Positions 7,896-17,175 of a stretch of 64,000 bases of DNA are shown here, one piece after another. A program made the translations under genes and the position numbers. Under the pieces are notes generated by a model. The model worked only from the letters and a program-made list of their open reading frames with translations. It did not search any database and was not told the DNA's origin. The stretch covers positions 103,857 through 167,856 of the forward strand of contig VRZD01000012.1 in the NCBI GenBank assembly GCA_016743235.1, read 5' to 3'. Positions within the stretch are counted from its first letter, which is position 1. Each line of letters opens with the position of its first letter. The stretch comes from Pantanalinema sp. GBBB05 (lineage in GTDB: Bacteria; Cyanobacteriota; Cyanobacteriia; Leptolyngbyales; Leptolyngbyaceae).

Positions 7896-8231
7896 TTAGC
7901 CCTCAGGCTTTTGGTTACCCTGAATTTCTGAAACAACTTCATACATATAGGTTTCAGGGGCATGGGCAAAGAGTGGAGCCATCTGTTTCAGAATGGCTTG
8001 ATATTCTGCGCTTTCGTTGGTTGCCATCTGGTCAACGCTTTCCCAAAAAATTACTGAGATCCCTTTGTCTGTACCAGGATCTCGTAATAGATAAGCACCA
8101 CGGAAGCCGTCAGTGTAGGTAGCGACAGCCTGTTCGTAAAGTTGTTGTGCCTGAGCAAATTTACCCGGTTTGAATTCTCCTACAGCAACGTAGGCATACT
8201 GGTGTTTGAGGAAATCTTGAAATTCACTCAT
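7896..8231 (-). CDS. Small ABM-like (dimeric alpha/beta barrel) protein
   Basis: 111 residues. The pattern VAVGEFKPGKFAQAQQLYEQAVATY, FRGAYLLRDPGTDKGISVIFWES, then an ATNESAEYQAILKQM helix fits the antibiotic-biosynthesis monooxygenase/Dabb fold: a ferredoxin-like beta-alpha-beta unit that dimerises. Members include quinol monooxygenases and haem-degrading proteins, but many have no known reaction. No haem ligand or catalytic residue can be named here, so function stays open. Confidence 0.65.
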   Translation of the reverse strand: MSEFQDFLKHQYAYVAVGEFKPGKFAQAQQLYEQAVATYTDGFRGAYLLRDPGTDKGISVIFWESVDQMATNESAEYQAILKQMAPLFAHAPETYMYEVVSEIQGNQKPEG

Positions 8232-8367
8232 CCCCTTTCTCCTAACTTAATGGGCGGGTTGTCCATCACTATATCGCTAGTCACAGGACTCTCTGATATT
8301 CGGAGTATTAAGGATTTTGGTAACTTTGATCATGACTGAGAGAGACAGTCTCAACTCAGCAATTTTC

Positions 8368-8399
8368 AGGTCAGGACATAGTACATTACGTCCTGACCT
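8368..8399 (-). terminator. Hairpin downstream of the papain-like gene
   Basis: A 10-bp perfect stem, AGGTCAGGAC with GTCCTGACCT, and a 12-base loop. It lies about 45 bases past the stop of the 8442-9755 gene. There is no strong T run. Confidence 0.5.
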
Positions 8400-8441
8400 A
8401 TATAGGCTTTCTGAGGTGATTTAATTCACGATCGTCAGGCG

Positions 8442-9755
8442 TTATTCTTCCTCATCCTCTTCGTACTCCTCTTCATCCTCTATTTCTTCCTCATCCTCAT
8501 AATCTTCTTCATCTCCATCCTCATCCTCTTCGTACTCCTCTTCATCTTCATAATCTTCTTCATCCTCTATTTCTTCCTCGTCTTCGTAATCCTCCTCATC
8601 CTCTTCGTACTCCTCTTCATCTTCATAATCTTCTTCATCCTCTATTTCTTCCTCGTCATCTCCATCCTCTTCATCTTCCTCGTAACTATCCTCCGTGTCA
8701 TCATCTTCTTCGTCCTCCTCATCCTTGTAATACCAGGAGTCTAAGTCTTCAATTTCATCGATCGGCAAGTAGCCCCGATCGTCGGTGTAGACTAATTCCT
8801 CTTCATAGCTGATGTTGAAGTCTTCGTCTGCTAAAAGACCATCGAGCAAATCTGTACCTGGTGTTTGCAGTGACTCCACAATCGCCGCGATCGCATCATC
8901 AAATAACGAGGAATTATCCCCCGCAATATCCTGACTTAAATCAGTGCCTTCGCTGACTCGCCGAATTGTCCAGCAATCGCCATTTAAATCAGGATGGGTC
9001 ATGTAAGCGTAAGGAATATAGCAATACCCACGATCGCCCCAATCTTCTCCCCAGGAATTACGCACGATGAAGACTTGATCAGGGTCAGAATAGCCGACGC
9101 AGAGCATGGCATGTCCACCATCATGTTTTTCATGCTCTGGATCGGGCATCGGGATGAGACCTTTAGCCCCCCCTTTCTGGAACGATGAAAACAGCATCAA
9201 GCCAAAGGCAAATGGATAGCCATCTGCCAGGCAACTGCGCATTGCATCTAGATCGACATCGACACTTTCGGCTTCTTCAATGAGGAAGTTTGCCGCTTCG
9301 TCGTAGGCATCGCTTCCAGGCTCATCAAATACCCGGTCTAAATTGAATGGCCAAGTGTTTTCTGAACAGGCTCCATGTTGCTTTAAGACTTCGATGCAAC
9401 TGCGGAGATACGTGCCTTCATCTTGTTTAATCGCGTTATCCAAAGCGCGAGCGTTGTAGTAGATGAATAGCCGACTGGTATCGTTAGCATAGCCTTTAAC
9501 TCGCTTTGCCAGGTATTCATAAGCGCCTGCCATGGCGTTGGCGGTGCAGCTATTGGAGCTACCCTGATTTTCTACAGGGGTCATATGAGGACGTAAATCC
9601 ACTTTGGGGGGCAAGCTACCTAACCGCGATCGATCAACCCCATAGGACTTATCGTCATGTTTCCGGTGATCAGGGCGATAGCCGCCTAACTTAATTTGTT
9701 TGCCAGCCGCATTAATAACAGTACGCTTTTGGACATTGCGATAGTGCTTCGACAT
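8442..9755 (-). CDS. Papain-like (C1A) cysteine protease with acidic repeat tail
   Basis: 437 residues. Residues 48-265 form a papain fold with oxyanion Gln64 and catalytic Cys70 (ENQGSSNSCTANA), His215 (DGGHAMLCVGY) and Asn233 (RNSWGEDWGDRGYCYIPY). The N-terminal 47 residues are basic, and no signal peptide or full inhibitory propeptide is visible, so it may act in the cytoplasm. From about residue 345 to the end the chain is almost only Glu, Asp and Tyr, in about 25-residue repeats coded by a DNA tandem repeat. The role of this very acidic tail (calcium binding, solubility or targeting) is not known. Confidence 0.85.
   Translation of the reverse strand: MSKHYRNVQKRTVINAAGKQIKLGGYRPDHRKHDDKSYGVDRSRLGSLPPKVDLRPHMTPVENQGSSNSCTANAMAGAYEYLAKRVKGYANDTSRLFIYYNARALDNAIKQDEGTYLRSCIEVLKQHGACSENTWPFNLDRVFDEPGSDAYDEAANFLIEEAESVDVDLDAMRSCLADGYPFAFGLMLFSSFQKGGAKGLIPMPDPEHEKHDGGHAMLCVGYSDPDQVFIVRNSWGEDWGDRGYCYIPYAYMTHPDLNGDCWTIRRVSEGTDLSQDIAGDNSSLFDDAIAAIVESLQTPGTDLLDGLLADEDFNISYEEELVYTDDRGYLPIDEIEDLDSWYYKDEEDEEDDDTEDSYEEDEEDGDDEEEIEDEEDYEDEEEYEEDEEDYEDEEEIEDEEDYEDEEEYEEDEDGDEEDYEDEEEIEDEEEYEEDEEE
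8446..8680. repeat. Tandem repeat coding the acidic tail of the C1A protease
   Basis: The unit is about 75 bp (25 codons). Copies starting at 8521 and 8596 are identical over at least 60 bases, with a more diverged copy starting at 8452. The plus strand is a near pure TTC/CTC pyrimidine tract. The exact identity suggests recent slippage or unequal crossing-over. Confidence 0.8.
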
Positions 9756-9849
9756 AGGAAAATTCCTTAGGGGAAGTAAGATGGCTCATTGGTAGCATTC
9801 CCTAAGGACACGATCACCTAACCGTTGTTAACGACCCCTTTAAAATGCC

Positions 9850-9873
9850 AAAAGCCCGATCTCGCGATCGAGC
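9850..9873 (-). terminator. Terminator downstream of petG
   Basis: On the minus strand GCTCGATC-GCGA-GATCGGGC is followed by TTTT: an 8-bp stem with one G-T pair, 25 bases past the petG stop. Confidence 0.65.
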
Positions 9874-9897
9874 CTTCAGAGTTGGGTAGCTTAAGCG

Positions 9898-10011
9898 CTA
9901 TAGACCCAGCTGATTACCACGGCGGTATTGTAGATAGGCAGCCACAAACAGCCCTGCCAGAGTGACTGGGATTAAGCCCAGAACAATGCCCGAAAGAATG
10001 GGTTCAATCAC
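9898..10011 (-). CDS. petG: Cytochrome b6f complex subunit PetG
   Basis: 37-residue single-helix membrane subunit that stabilises the cytochrome b6f complex. It reads [20 protein letters not shown] then [17 protein letters not shown], nearly identical to PetG of other cyanobacteria and chloroplasts. The start codon is GTG, supported by AAGGAG about seven bases upstream. It is divergent from cytM, with 295 bases between the two starts that must hold both promoters. Confidence 0.95.
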   Translation of the reverse strand: MIEPILSGIVLGLIPVTLAGLFVAAYLQYRRGNQLGL

Positions 10012-10306
10012 GTGAAGTCTCCTTTTTAAGCGCCAGTCAGATGTAGTCAAACCATTACTTATCCCTCATAGTACAAGGTTGAGCGATCGAATACGAAGGG
10101 CTGAACGAACTTGGGAGAGCGAAAAAGTGGCAGAATTGCTCCTGATCAGGGCTGGAGATTAGGTTACGTAATGCTTACATGATGTTACAACTTGGGTCTA
10201 ATCTTTAGGGATATTTAGGTTTTTGCAAAGTTATCTAAACAAGGATTAAAGTAGAAAGGACTGCCATTAAATATCTATTACGACACTTTCTTAAGCTCAG
10301 ACCCGT

Positions 10307-10684
10307 TTGGATAACCAGATTGTTACAAAAGAGAATTTAGTGCCATGGGTTGCCACGATCGTGATGGCAATTCTGGTTGTGCTGCTTTTATTATTAGCGT
10401 TAGGGATGCCTCAACTGCGCCGTTCAGATCCCTATGTAGAATCGGTTTTAGCTCTGCAAGGTGATCCAGTTCAGGGAAATGCGATTTTTCAAATGAATTG
10501 TGCCGGATGTCATGGCACATTTGCCAATGGTCGGGTGGGTCCCAGTTTGCGAAACGTGGGCGATCGCAAATCAAAAGCGAGTTTGATCCATCAAGTGATT
10601 AGCGGACAAACTCCACCCATGCCACAGTTTCAACCGACCGCTCAGGAAATGGCAGATTTATTGAGCTATTTGGAGAGCCTTTAG
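10307..10684 (+). CDS. cytM: Cytochrome cM-like membrane-anchored c-type cytochrome
   Basis: 125 residues. One N-terminal membrane helix (residues about 14-33) works as an uncleaved anchor, followed by a mono-haem class I cytochrome c domain with CAGCH at 65-69 and probable Met ligand M105 in PPMPQF. The end, MADLLSYLESL, matches cytochrome cM of cyanobacteria, a low-abundance protein linked to respiration and the control of chlorophyll synthesis. The start is TTG with no ribosome site, so the true start is uncertain. It lies next to petG on the opposite strand and touches the next gene. Confidence 0.8.
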   Translation: MDNQIVTKENLVPWVATIVMAILVVLLLLLALGMPQLRRSDPYVESVLALQGDPVQGNAIFQMNCAGCHGTFANGRVGPSLRNVGDRKSKASLIHQVISGQTPPMPQFQPTAQEMADLLSYLESL

Positions 10685-11679
10685 TGCCTCTATTTGTGCC
10701 GAGCTTAAAGCGTCATGGTCATCTTGATCACAGCTTAATGACGATCGTCAGCGTCGGCTCTCGCAAGCTGGATCTGGAAGATGACTTTGCCCAGGGAGCC
10801 TGGGGTGTGTTTGCTCCCAATCTGGCAATTTACGGGTTTGATGCCGATGCCGATGCCTGTGCTGTGGCAAATGCCGAACTCGCGGCGCGATCGATAAATT
10901 GGACTGAGCAGCATTTTCCGGTGGCACTGGGTCGCACCATGGGAGAAGTGCCACTGTATATTACAGCGGATCCTATATGCAGTTCTCTGTATCGTCCTAA
11001 TGCAGCCTATGTCTCTCGATTTGCAGGACTGCAAACCATGATGAGTCCTGACTTTACGATCGACATGGAGGTCACAACCCTGGATCAAGCCTGTCAAGAC
11101 CAGGGGATTGAGCAAATTGATTTCCTCAAAATTGATGTGCAGGGAGCTGATTTACAGGTATTAGAAGGAGCAGCGCACCAGTTAGCTTACAGTATTCTAG
11201 CGATCCGGATTGAAGTCGAATTTTCGCCTTTATATCTGGAGCAGCCTTTGTTTGCCGATGTTGATGTATATCTACGGCAACGCGGGTTTACCTTATTTGA
11301 CTTGCAGGGTGGCTATGGGTCACGAGCTAATCTCCCAATTCGATCGACAGCACGAGCTGGACAACTGCTCTGGGGAGATGCACTATACCTGCGGGATCTA
11401 ATTCCAGCAGAGCAAAATTTGACCTTTAAGACTCCAGAACATCTGCTTAAGCTCGCCTGCATGGCCGATGTTTTGGATTTCCCTGATTACGCCTTAGAAC
11501 TTCTGGAATTGCTGACTGTAAGCTTTGCTGACAGACCAAACTACAATGTTGCTAATAGTGTAATTGAAAGTCTGGCACAATTCCCTGACCTGATTCCTGA
11601 TGGTTTAAACTCCCTGCCTGTTATTGCCCGCATCCGCAACTATGCCAGTGGTCAGGCGCTAGAACTCTTAAACCAGTAA
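10684..11679 (+). CDS. FkbM-family methyltransferase
   Basis: 331 residues. The SAM-binding fold is recognised by IVSVGSRKLDLEDDF and AIYGFDADADAC, and the FkbM signature FLKIDVQGADLQVLEGA at about residues 143-160 is clear. FkbM enzymes methylate hydroxyls of sugars or polyketides. The C-terminal 90 residues (after about 240) are an extra helical region. The GTG start shares one base with the cytM stop codon, suggesting co-transcription; an ATG at 10738 is an alternative. The substrate is unknown, perhaps a surface glycan. Confidence 0.8.
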   Translation: MPLFVPSLKRHGHLDHSLMTIVSVGSRKLDLEDDFAQGAWGVFAPNLAIYGFDADADACAVANAELAARSINWTEQHFPVALGRTMGEVPLYITADPICSSLYRPNAAYVSRFAGLQTMMSPDFTIDMEVTTLDQACQDQGIEQIDFLKIDVQGADLQVLEGAAHQLAYSILAIRIEVEFSPLYLEQPLFADVDVYLRQRGFTLFDLQGGYGSRANLPIRSTARAGQLLWGDALYLRDLIPAEQNLTFKTPEHLLKLACMADVLDFPDYALELLELLTVSFADRPNYNVANSVIESLAQFPDLIPDGLNSLPVIARIRNYASGQALELLNQ

Positions 11680-11831
11680 CCTGAAGCGCTACCATTCTGG
11701 CAAAGAGGACGTACTATTAAGCTACGCTTTCTGTCCTTAATTTCTCTCACTGAAATTTTGGTCAGTTAGTGATTAATAGCGTAAGTTTGCTGTTCAGTGG
11801 ACAGATTTTTTCCTGCGTCTAGTGACCTGGT

Positions 11832-13325
11832 ATGGTGAAAAATCAGTTTCTTCTCGGCTCGATCGCCTTTGGTGTAAGCCTGGGCATTTGTCTACTCATT
11901 AGTCCCGACTGGATCCGAGCCTTTGTCACAGGCTTAATTACCGTGGCAGCAACCTATATTGCGGTCGCGATCGTGGGTTGGCAGGAACAGCAGCGCGGCG
12001 GTGGTAAGGCAGCGGGGCTGAACCATCAGGTGCGAACGTTATTGCGCCGACGAGCAGAATTGCAGGAAGCGATTACTGACATGCTGGAGGAAAAAGACCG
12101 AGTAGCGCAGGCATTGACCGCTATGCAATTGCAACTCCGGCAAACGCCTACCCCTGCCCCAACGCCAATGACTGCCTTTGCCTCTAGACGGGCACTTAGT
12201 TGGGACTTGTCAGCTCCTGTAGAACCAGGCTTACTGATTCCGCCCCTACCCCAGCTAGAACCAGCTTCTGAGCCGCCCGAAGCTGAAGTGAACCAAATTT
12301 TGGTCGAAGCGGCAGAGAGTCGGCATAAGATTGAAACCAACTTGAACCTGTTGCAGGGTGAACTGAGTCAACTAAATGCCCAAATTGCGGAGCAGCATAA
12401 AACCCGCGATCGCCTCACGCAGGAAGTGGCTAGCTTAACGCAGAAACATCAACAGCTCATTCTGGAATCCAAAATTTTACGTGGGGAAGTCGATGATTTA
12501 GAGCGCTGTCGTCAAGAGCTAGAACAATACCTAGCGTATGCCGAAGCCAAAAAACGAGAACTGGAGACCGGCGCCAATCCTCTACAAGGGGCACTGAAAC
12601 AGCTACAAACTCAAATTGCGGCTTTACAGACTGAACTGGGACAGTTAGAGGATCAGGTCATCCGTCATCGGCGAGAGAAAGAAACACTGGAACAGCAGAT
12701 TGCTACCTTGCAAGCCGAACAATTGTCGATTGAGGCAGTGTTGGCAACCCATAACGTCGATCGCGCCACACCGAATCGCCAGCCTCATAGTGCGATCGCT
12801 CCGGAAACGGTTCCAACTCAGTCCTCCCAATCTGCCTCAGCCAAAAAGCGTGATGGTAATGGTAAATCTGATCCTGCTGCTACTGCTTCAGGCAAGGCAG
12901 TCGAGTCGTCGCGTGGCTCACAATCTGGTGCCGTTGCAACGGTCGTGAGCCAACCGATGACGCAGGCAGTAGTAACTCAGCCCTGCCCTGCCAAGCCATC
13001 TAGTCAGCCCAGTTCAACAGAGACCTCAAATCAAGCGCTCTCGGAAACCTGGACAGAGTTCCTGGTGCAGTTGCCAGAGTATGAATTGCAAGTGCTACGG
13101 GCTTTGACCCAATCGGGGAGTTCTGCTGCCATCATTCGCAAAATCGCGGAAGATAATCTGACGACGCCGGAGAAATTAGTTGCATCGATCAACGATCGCT
13201 CCTGTGACATGCTTGGTCATGCCATTTTGGAACTAGGGGCAAATTCCAAGCCACCCACGATCGCCCGTGATTATGTGAAAACGGTGAAGAAACTGATTAA
13301 AACCTACGATTACTTGACGGAATAA
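11832..13325 (+). CDS. Membrane-anchored coiled-coil protein, unknown function
   Basis: 497 residues. Two hydrophobic segments (about 6-24 and 28-50) are followed by a long coiled coil (about 65-110 and 155-300), rich in Gln, Glu and Leu. A Ser/Ala/Pro/Thr-rich unstructured linker (about 300-400) leads to a C-terminal helical domain, ETWTEFLVQLPEYELQVLRA through to KTVKKLIKTYDYLTE. That last domain looks conserved and may contact other proteins, but I cannot name it with confidence. It stands alone between the FkbM gene and Omp85. Structural or scaffold roles are possible. Confidence 0.7.
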   Translation: MVKNQFLLGSIAFGVSLGICLLISPDWIRAFVTGLITVAATYIAVAIVGWQEQQRGGGKAAGLNHQVRTLLRRRAELQEAITDMLEEKDRVAQALTAMQLQLRQTPTPAPTPMTAFASRRALSWDLSAPVEPGLLIPPLPQLEPASEPPEAEVNQILVEAAESRHKIETNLNLLQGELSQLNAQIAEQHKTRDRLTQEVASLTQKHQQLILESKILRGEVDDLERCRQELEQYLAYAEAKKRELETGANPLQGALKQLQTQIAALQTELGQLEDQVIRHRREKETLEQQIATLQAEQLSIEAVLATHNVDRATPNRQPHSAIAPETVPTQSSQSASAKKRDGNGKSDPAATASGKAVESSRGSQSGAVATVVSQPMTQAVVTQPCPAKPSSQPSSTETSNQALSETWTEFLVQLPEYELQVLRALTQSGSSAAIIRKIAEDNLTTPEKLVASINDRSCDMLGHAILELGANSKPPTIARDYVKTVKKLIKTYDYLTE

Positions 13326-13772
13326 AGGGGCAACCCTGCCTGGAACAATTCTTCCCGATCGTGCGTATAAGACTTAGGCTCCCTTCCAGTAGCCTTTAAC
13401 CCATTGGGGGTAGCGTCAGGAGTGCTCTGAACGCATTGTCCGCTGTCCCTATAGCAGGTTTGCACTACCGATCGCGTCATTGGTTAACCGTAGCTAATGA
13501 CCTTCCTTGCTAGCACCCCAACTTGCTGCCTGAGTCAATTCTGGCTTCAGGACAGTGGGATTATTGCTGTGATCAGAATATAAAAAATGCTCGAGTTTTG
13601 TATCGTTTTGTGAAGGACTCAGCCATTATGGCGAGCCTGTGCAGAATGAAGGTGCGAAATTATCGGCTCTGACTGGCTTATGGGGGCAACAGCACATTAT
13701 GGACATCCTTTATTAAATCCCCACCTGATAACATTGGACGCTTCATTGACTGTGACGAAATCGGTGACATTG
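13326..13772. other. Gene-free region upstream of Omp85
   Basis: No reading frame, RNA gene or strong terminator could be supported. It contains CGATCG/HIP1-like words and an AT-rich patch around 13577-13592 (GAATATAAAAAATG) that could hold the -10 of the Omp85 promoter. An in-frame extension of Omp85 back to 13680 is open but does not look like coding sequence. Confidence 0.4.
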
Positions 13773-16133
13773 ATGCGGTTGCATGGGCTGGCAATATTGA
13801 CTCTGGCGGCGATCGCAGTGTGGGAGGTCTATCATCCTGCTCGTGCCACTTCTGCTGCGCTCCCGAATAACTCAATGCTTACGGCGGCGGTCACTGGAAC
13901 TTCTCAGCCTTCAGCAGTTCGGGTTGCTTCACCGGAAACTCTAGTAGCCCAGGAGTTTTCGGCTTCTGTTCCGCCGGAGGTTGAGGCTTCGCAATCCCCT
14001 CAGTACTATCAAAACTACCGACCTGTAGCGCTTCCAGATGCCGCGAAGTCTGCTCCTGTTGCCCCAGCAACGACCCAATCTGCGGCTCCGGCTGTCGCCT
14101 CTCCGATCGCGCCACCAGTCTCGATTTCAGAGCCAACTTGGGTGATTCCTGCCTCTTCTCAGTCGTCTAATTCTCAGTCTGCTAGTGCTACGCCATCGGC
14201 GGATCAAGATCTCCCCCCAGCCACTCCTGCTCCGGCAACCTCAACGACACAACCCAGTTGGCCAATGCCGCCCACAACCCCAACGCAGTCGGGCACTCCA
14301 GCAGCACCAGCGCAGGTTGTTGTACCAACTCCACCTATCCCTAGCCCTCCACCCATTTCTCAGAATCCCAATGAGCTAGCTGTTACGGCAACAGACGTTC
14401 AGGTGGTTGGGGTAGAGGCTGAGTTGCAAGAGGTGGTCCGCCGGACAATTCGTACGCGACCCGGTGGTCCAACGACCCCAAGCCAGCAACAGGCAGATGT
14501 AGCAGCGATTTTAGATACAGGGTTGTTTGCTAGCGCGAATGTGAGCACTGTCCCGACTCAGATTGGGGTTGCCGTGACCTATCAGGTGCAGCCGATCGTG
14601 GTGCGATCGGTGCAACTGTCTGGAGCCCAAGTGTTGACTCCATCTGTAGTAAATCCCATTTTTGCCAATCAGATTGGTCAAGCGATTAGTCCAGCAGCAA
14701 TTACGCAGGCTGTCCGCCAAGTCAACCAGTGGTATATCAACAATGGCTATAAATTGGCCCGGGTATTATCGGTAGAACCGAACGCCCAGGGGACACTAAC
14801 GGTCGAGGTTGCGGAAGGTTATGTCGCGGATGTCCAGGTGCGGTTTATTAATGCCGAAGGCAAAACAGTAGATGCGAATGGCAACCCGATTAAAGCTCGA
14901 ACTCAACCAGGCTTTGTGCGGGATCAAATTAAGCTGCAACCCGGACAAGTTTTCCAGGAATCTGTAGTCGCAGAGGATATCCGTCGGCTGTATGGCTTGG
15001 GGATTTTCGATCGCGTGAATGTTGGCTTTGAGGGTGATGCCCGCCGAACTGTGGTGGTCTATAACCTGGTGGAAGGCAAATCTCGTGGCTTTAACTTCGG
15101 CGGTGGCTATAACGACGATGTTGGCATCTACGGCACAATTAGCTATAACGATCGCAACTTTAGCGGCTTAGGTCAACAACTGGGTGGAACAGTCCAGATC
15201 AGTGGTCGAGATGTGCTGTTTGAAGGGAACTTCCGCAGCCCGTATCGTGCCTCCACACCAGAAACTCCAGGGTATGGAGCGTTTATCTTCCGCCGCCGTG
15301 GCTTATCGCAGGTCTTTGATGAAGAAATTCGGCTGGATAATGAAGACAAAGTGCGAGAACGGCAATTCGGTGGGGGCATCTATGCTGAAAAACCGCTTGG
15401 TCCTGAATGGATGGGTACCCTGGGGCTCAACTATACCCGCACTCGTATGACCGACGAAGAGGGAGATACTGAAAAGCGGGATGAACAGGGTAATCCCTTA
15501 TCGTGGAGTGGTAAAGGCTATGATGACCTGACGACCCTATCCTTCGCTGCCACTCGCGATCGCCGGGATAACCCAATTAATCCCAGTACGGGGTCTGTGC
15601 TGCGTCTCAGTACAGCCCAATCGATTCCGATCGGGACAGGGAATATTCTCAATAACACGCTGCAAGCGAACTATGCGCAGTTCTTCCCGGTTAACTGGCT
15701 GACTACGCCGGAAAGCCGGGCAGAGCGGGGAACCCAGCAACCCGAAGTCTTAGCCTTCAATGTGCAAGGGGGGACGGTATTGGGTGATCTGCCACCCTAC
15801 AATGCCTTTACGCTCGGTGGGGCTAATTCGGTCCGGGGGTACGATCCGGGCGATGTTGCTAGCAGTCGCAGTTATTTCTTGCTCTCAGCGGAATATCGCT
15901 TCCCGATCTATAAGTTTATTGGTGGTACGGTGTTTGCCGACTTTGGTTCTGACCTGGGCAGTAGTGATGCTGTCTTGGGCGAACCGGGACCCGATCGCGA
16001 CAAGCCTGGAACCGGAGCGGGTTTTGGCGCAGGACTACGAGTGAACTCACCGATCGGCATTGTCCGGTTAGACTTTGGGGTGAATGTGGAAGGTGACACA
16101 AAACTCCAATTTGGTTTAGGGCAAAAGTTCTAG
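13773..16133 (+). CDS. Omp85/BamA-type outer-membrane assembly protein
   Basis: 786 residues. A signal peptide (MRLHGLAILTLAAIAVWEV, cut near ARATSA) is followed by a Pro/Ala/Ser/Gln-rich stretch of about 200 residues, three POTRA-like domains (about 220-440), then a 16-strand beta-barrel. Barrel signatures: FNFGGGYNDDVGIYG, SYNDRNFSGLG, LGGANSVRGYDPGD (lid-loop VRGY motif) and the C-terminal strand LQFGLGQKF. This is the cyanobacterial ancestor of chloroplast Toc75 and inserts outer-membrane beta-barrels. The start at 13773 is chosen because it gives a clean signal peptide. Confidence 0.92.
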   Translation: MRLHGLAILTLAAIAVWEVYHPARATSAALPNNSMLTAAVTGTSQPSAVRVASPETLVAQEFSASVPPEVEASQSPQYYQNYRPVALPDAAKSAPVAPATTQSAAPAVASPIAPPVSISEPTWVIPASSQSSNSQSASATPSADQDLPPATPAPATSTTQPSWPMPPTTPTQSGTPAAPAQVVVPTPPIPSPPPISQNPNELAVTATDVQVVGVEAELQEVVRRTIRTRPGGPTTPSQQQADVAAILDTGLFASANVSTVPTQIGVAVTYQVQPIVVRSVQLSGAQVLTPSVVNPIFANQIGQAISPAAITQAVRQVNQWYINNGYKLARVLSVEPNAQGTLTVEVAEGYVADVQVRFINAEGKTVDANGNPIKARTQPGFVRDQIKLQPGQVFQESVVAEDIRRLYGLGIFDRVNVGFEGDARRTVVVYNLVEGKSRGFNFGGGYNDDVGIYGTISYNDRNFSGLGQQLGGTVQISGRDVLFEGNFRSPYRASTPETPGYGAFIFRRRGLSQVFDEEIRLDNEDKVRERQFGGGIYAEKPLGPEWMGTLGLNYTRTRMTDEEGDTEKRDEQGNPLSWSGKGYDDLTTLSFAATRDRRDNPINPSTGSVLRLSTAQSIPIGTGNILNNTLQANYAQFFPVNWLTTPESRAERGTQQPEVLAFNVQGGTVLGDLPPYNAFTLGGANSVRGYDPGDVASSRSYFLLSAEYRFPIYKFIGGTVFADFGSDLGSSDAVLGEPGPDRDKPGTGAGFGAGLRVNSPIGIVRLDFGVNVEGDTKLQFGLGQKF

Positions 16134-16148
16134 CTGGGAGCAGGGCAG

Positions 16149-16679
16149 ATGAATCAGGTCAAAGCATCCTCGCGATCGCTGATGTTGAATATGCCCTGGT
16201 TTATGCCCATCTTGACCTTGCCAGTGCTGGTACTGGGGGTGTTCTCCATCGCTACGATGGGCCAGTTAACCAGTTTGAAATGCGATCGTCCAAACTTCCC
16301 AACGCTTTCTACTCAAGGCACTTGTCAGCTCACAGCCACCCAATTGCTAGAGTCCAAAACCACGGTAATTCCCTTAAGTGACCTGCGGCAGGCTACGGTA
16401 GCTACGCGATCGAACAAGCAGCGAAAACGCACTTATCAGGTGATGTTGCAGACAAAGTATGGGGGTGAAATTCCGTTGACGACTTATTCCAGTTCTGGCT
16501 TAGGGAACTATCCAGCGATCGCCAAGCAAATCAATGATTTTCTCAAAAATTCGCAACAGGCAACCCTGCTGATTCAGCAAGACGATCGTTGGTTTGGCTA
16601 CTTAGTGGGTGGAGTGTTTACCCTGGTTGGGTTAATTCCGTGGGTGATTGCGGTACTCTCAGTGTTACGAAGGCGATAA
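16149..16679 (+). CDS. Two-helix membrane protein, unknown
   Basis: 176 residues, starting 15 bases after the Omp85 stop, so probably in the same unit. Membrane helices at about 16-38 and 148-170 enclose a region with one Cys pair (KCDRPN and GTCQLT), compatible with a periplasmic disulphide. The middle part (VMLQTKYGGEIPLTTYSSSGLG) looks like a beta-rich domain. The C-terminus ends in RRR. No family recognised. Confidence 0.65.
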   Translation: MNQVKASSRSLMLNMPWFMPILTLPVLVLGVFSIATMGQLTSLKCDRPNFPTLSTQGTCQLTATQLLESKTTVIPLSDLRQATVATRSNKQRKRTYQVMLQTKYGGEIPLTTYSSSGLGNYPAIAKQINDFLKNSQQATLLIQQDDRWFGYLVGGVFTLVGLIPWVIAVLSVLRRR

Positions 16680-16722
16680 GCTTTTGCTGACATTTCATTC
16701 ATCATGGTTGCGAAAACTTGGC

Positions 16723-17175
16723 ATGACGGTATCTGAAGCATCTTGCATGATTTGCGATCAAATCACCCTCTGGAAGAATGGGCAGAACCCTTACTTTATC
16801 CATGAGTTTGATCACTCAATTTTTGTTGTGGGATTTCATCAATTTCATCCTGGCTACTCGCTCTTGTTACTGAAAGACCATGTGCGTGAGCTCCATGAAC
16901 TGGATGCCAAGGTCCAACAGGGATTATTCGCGGAATTGATGGTGGCAACTCAGGCGATCGTTGATACGTTTCATCCCTGGAAGATGAATCACTCGTGTTA
17001 CGGCAATCTCGATCCCCATGTCCACTGGCACATCTTTCCCCGCTATGAATCTGATCCAGAGCGCCACAAACATCCTTGGATCCATTCGCCGGAGTTCAAA
17101 CGCCATGCGATCGATCTGCCCACGACGAAAGAACTACGCCAGCGGATTAAAACTAGCCTCGACAAACTGCTGTAA
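16723..17175 (+). CDS. HIT-family nucleotide hydrolase
   Basis: 150 residues. Histidine-triad motif HVHWHIFPRY near residue 104, and N-terminal CMICDQ as in many HIT proteins. HIT enzymes hydrolyse nucleotide-phosphate or phosphoramidate bonds, for example AMP-lysine or dinucleoside polyphosphates. The ATG at 16723 gives the usual family N-terminus; a longer frame back to 16648 overlaps the previous gene and looks non-coding. It converges on the hydrolase at 17176 with no bases between the two stop codons. Confidence 0.88.
   Translation: MTVSEASCMICDQITLWKNGQNPYFIHEFDHSIFVVGFHQFHPGYSLLLLKDHVRELHELDAKVQQGLFAELMVATQAIVDTFHPWKMNHSCYGNLDPHVHWHIFPRYESDPERHKHPWIHSPEFKRHAIDLPTTKELRQRIKTSLDKLL

Noticed and set aside
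8446..8680. CRISPR-like repeat
   Set aside because: The repeat is in frame with the protease gene, codes an acidic tail and has no spacers.
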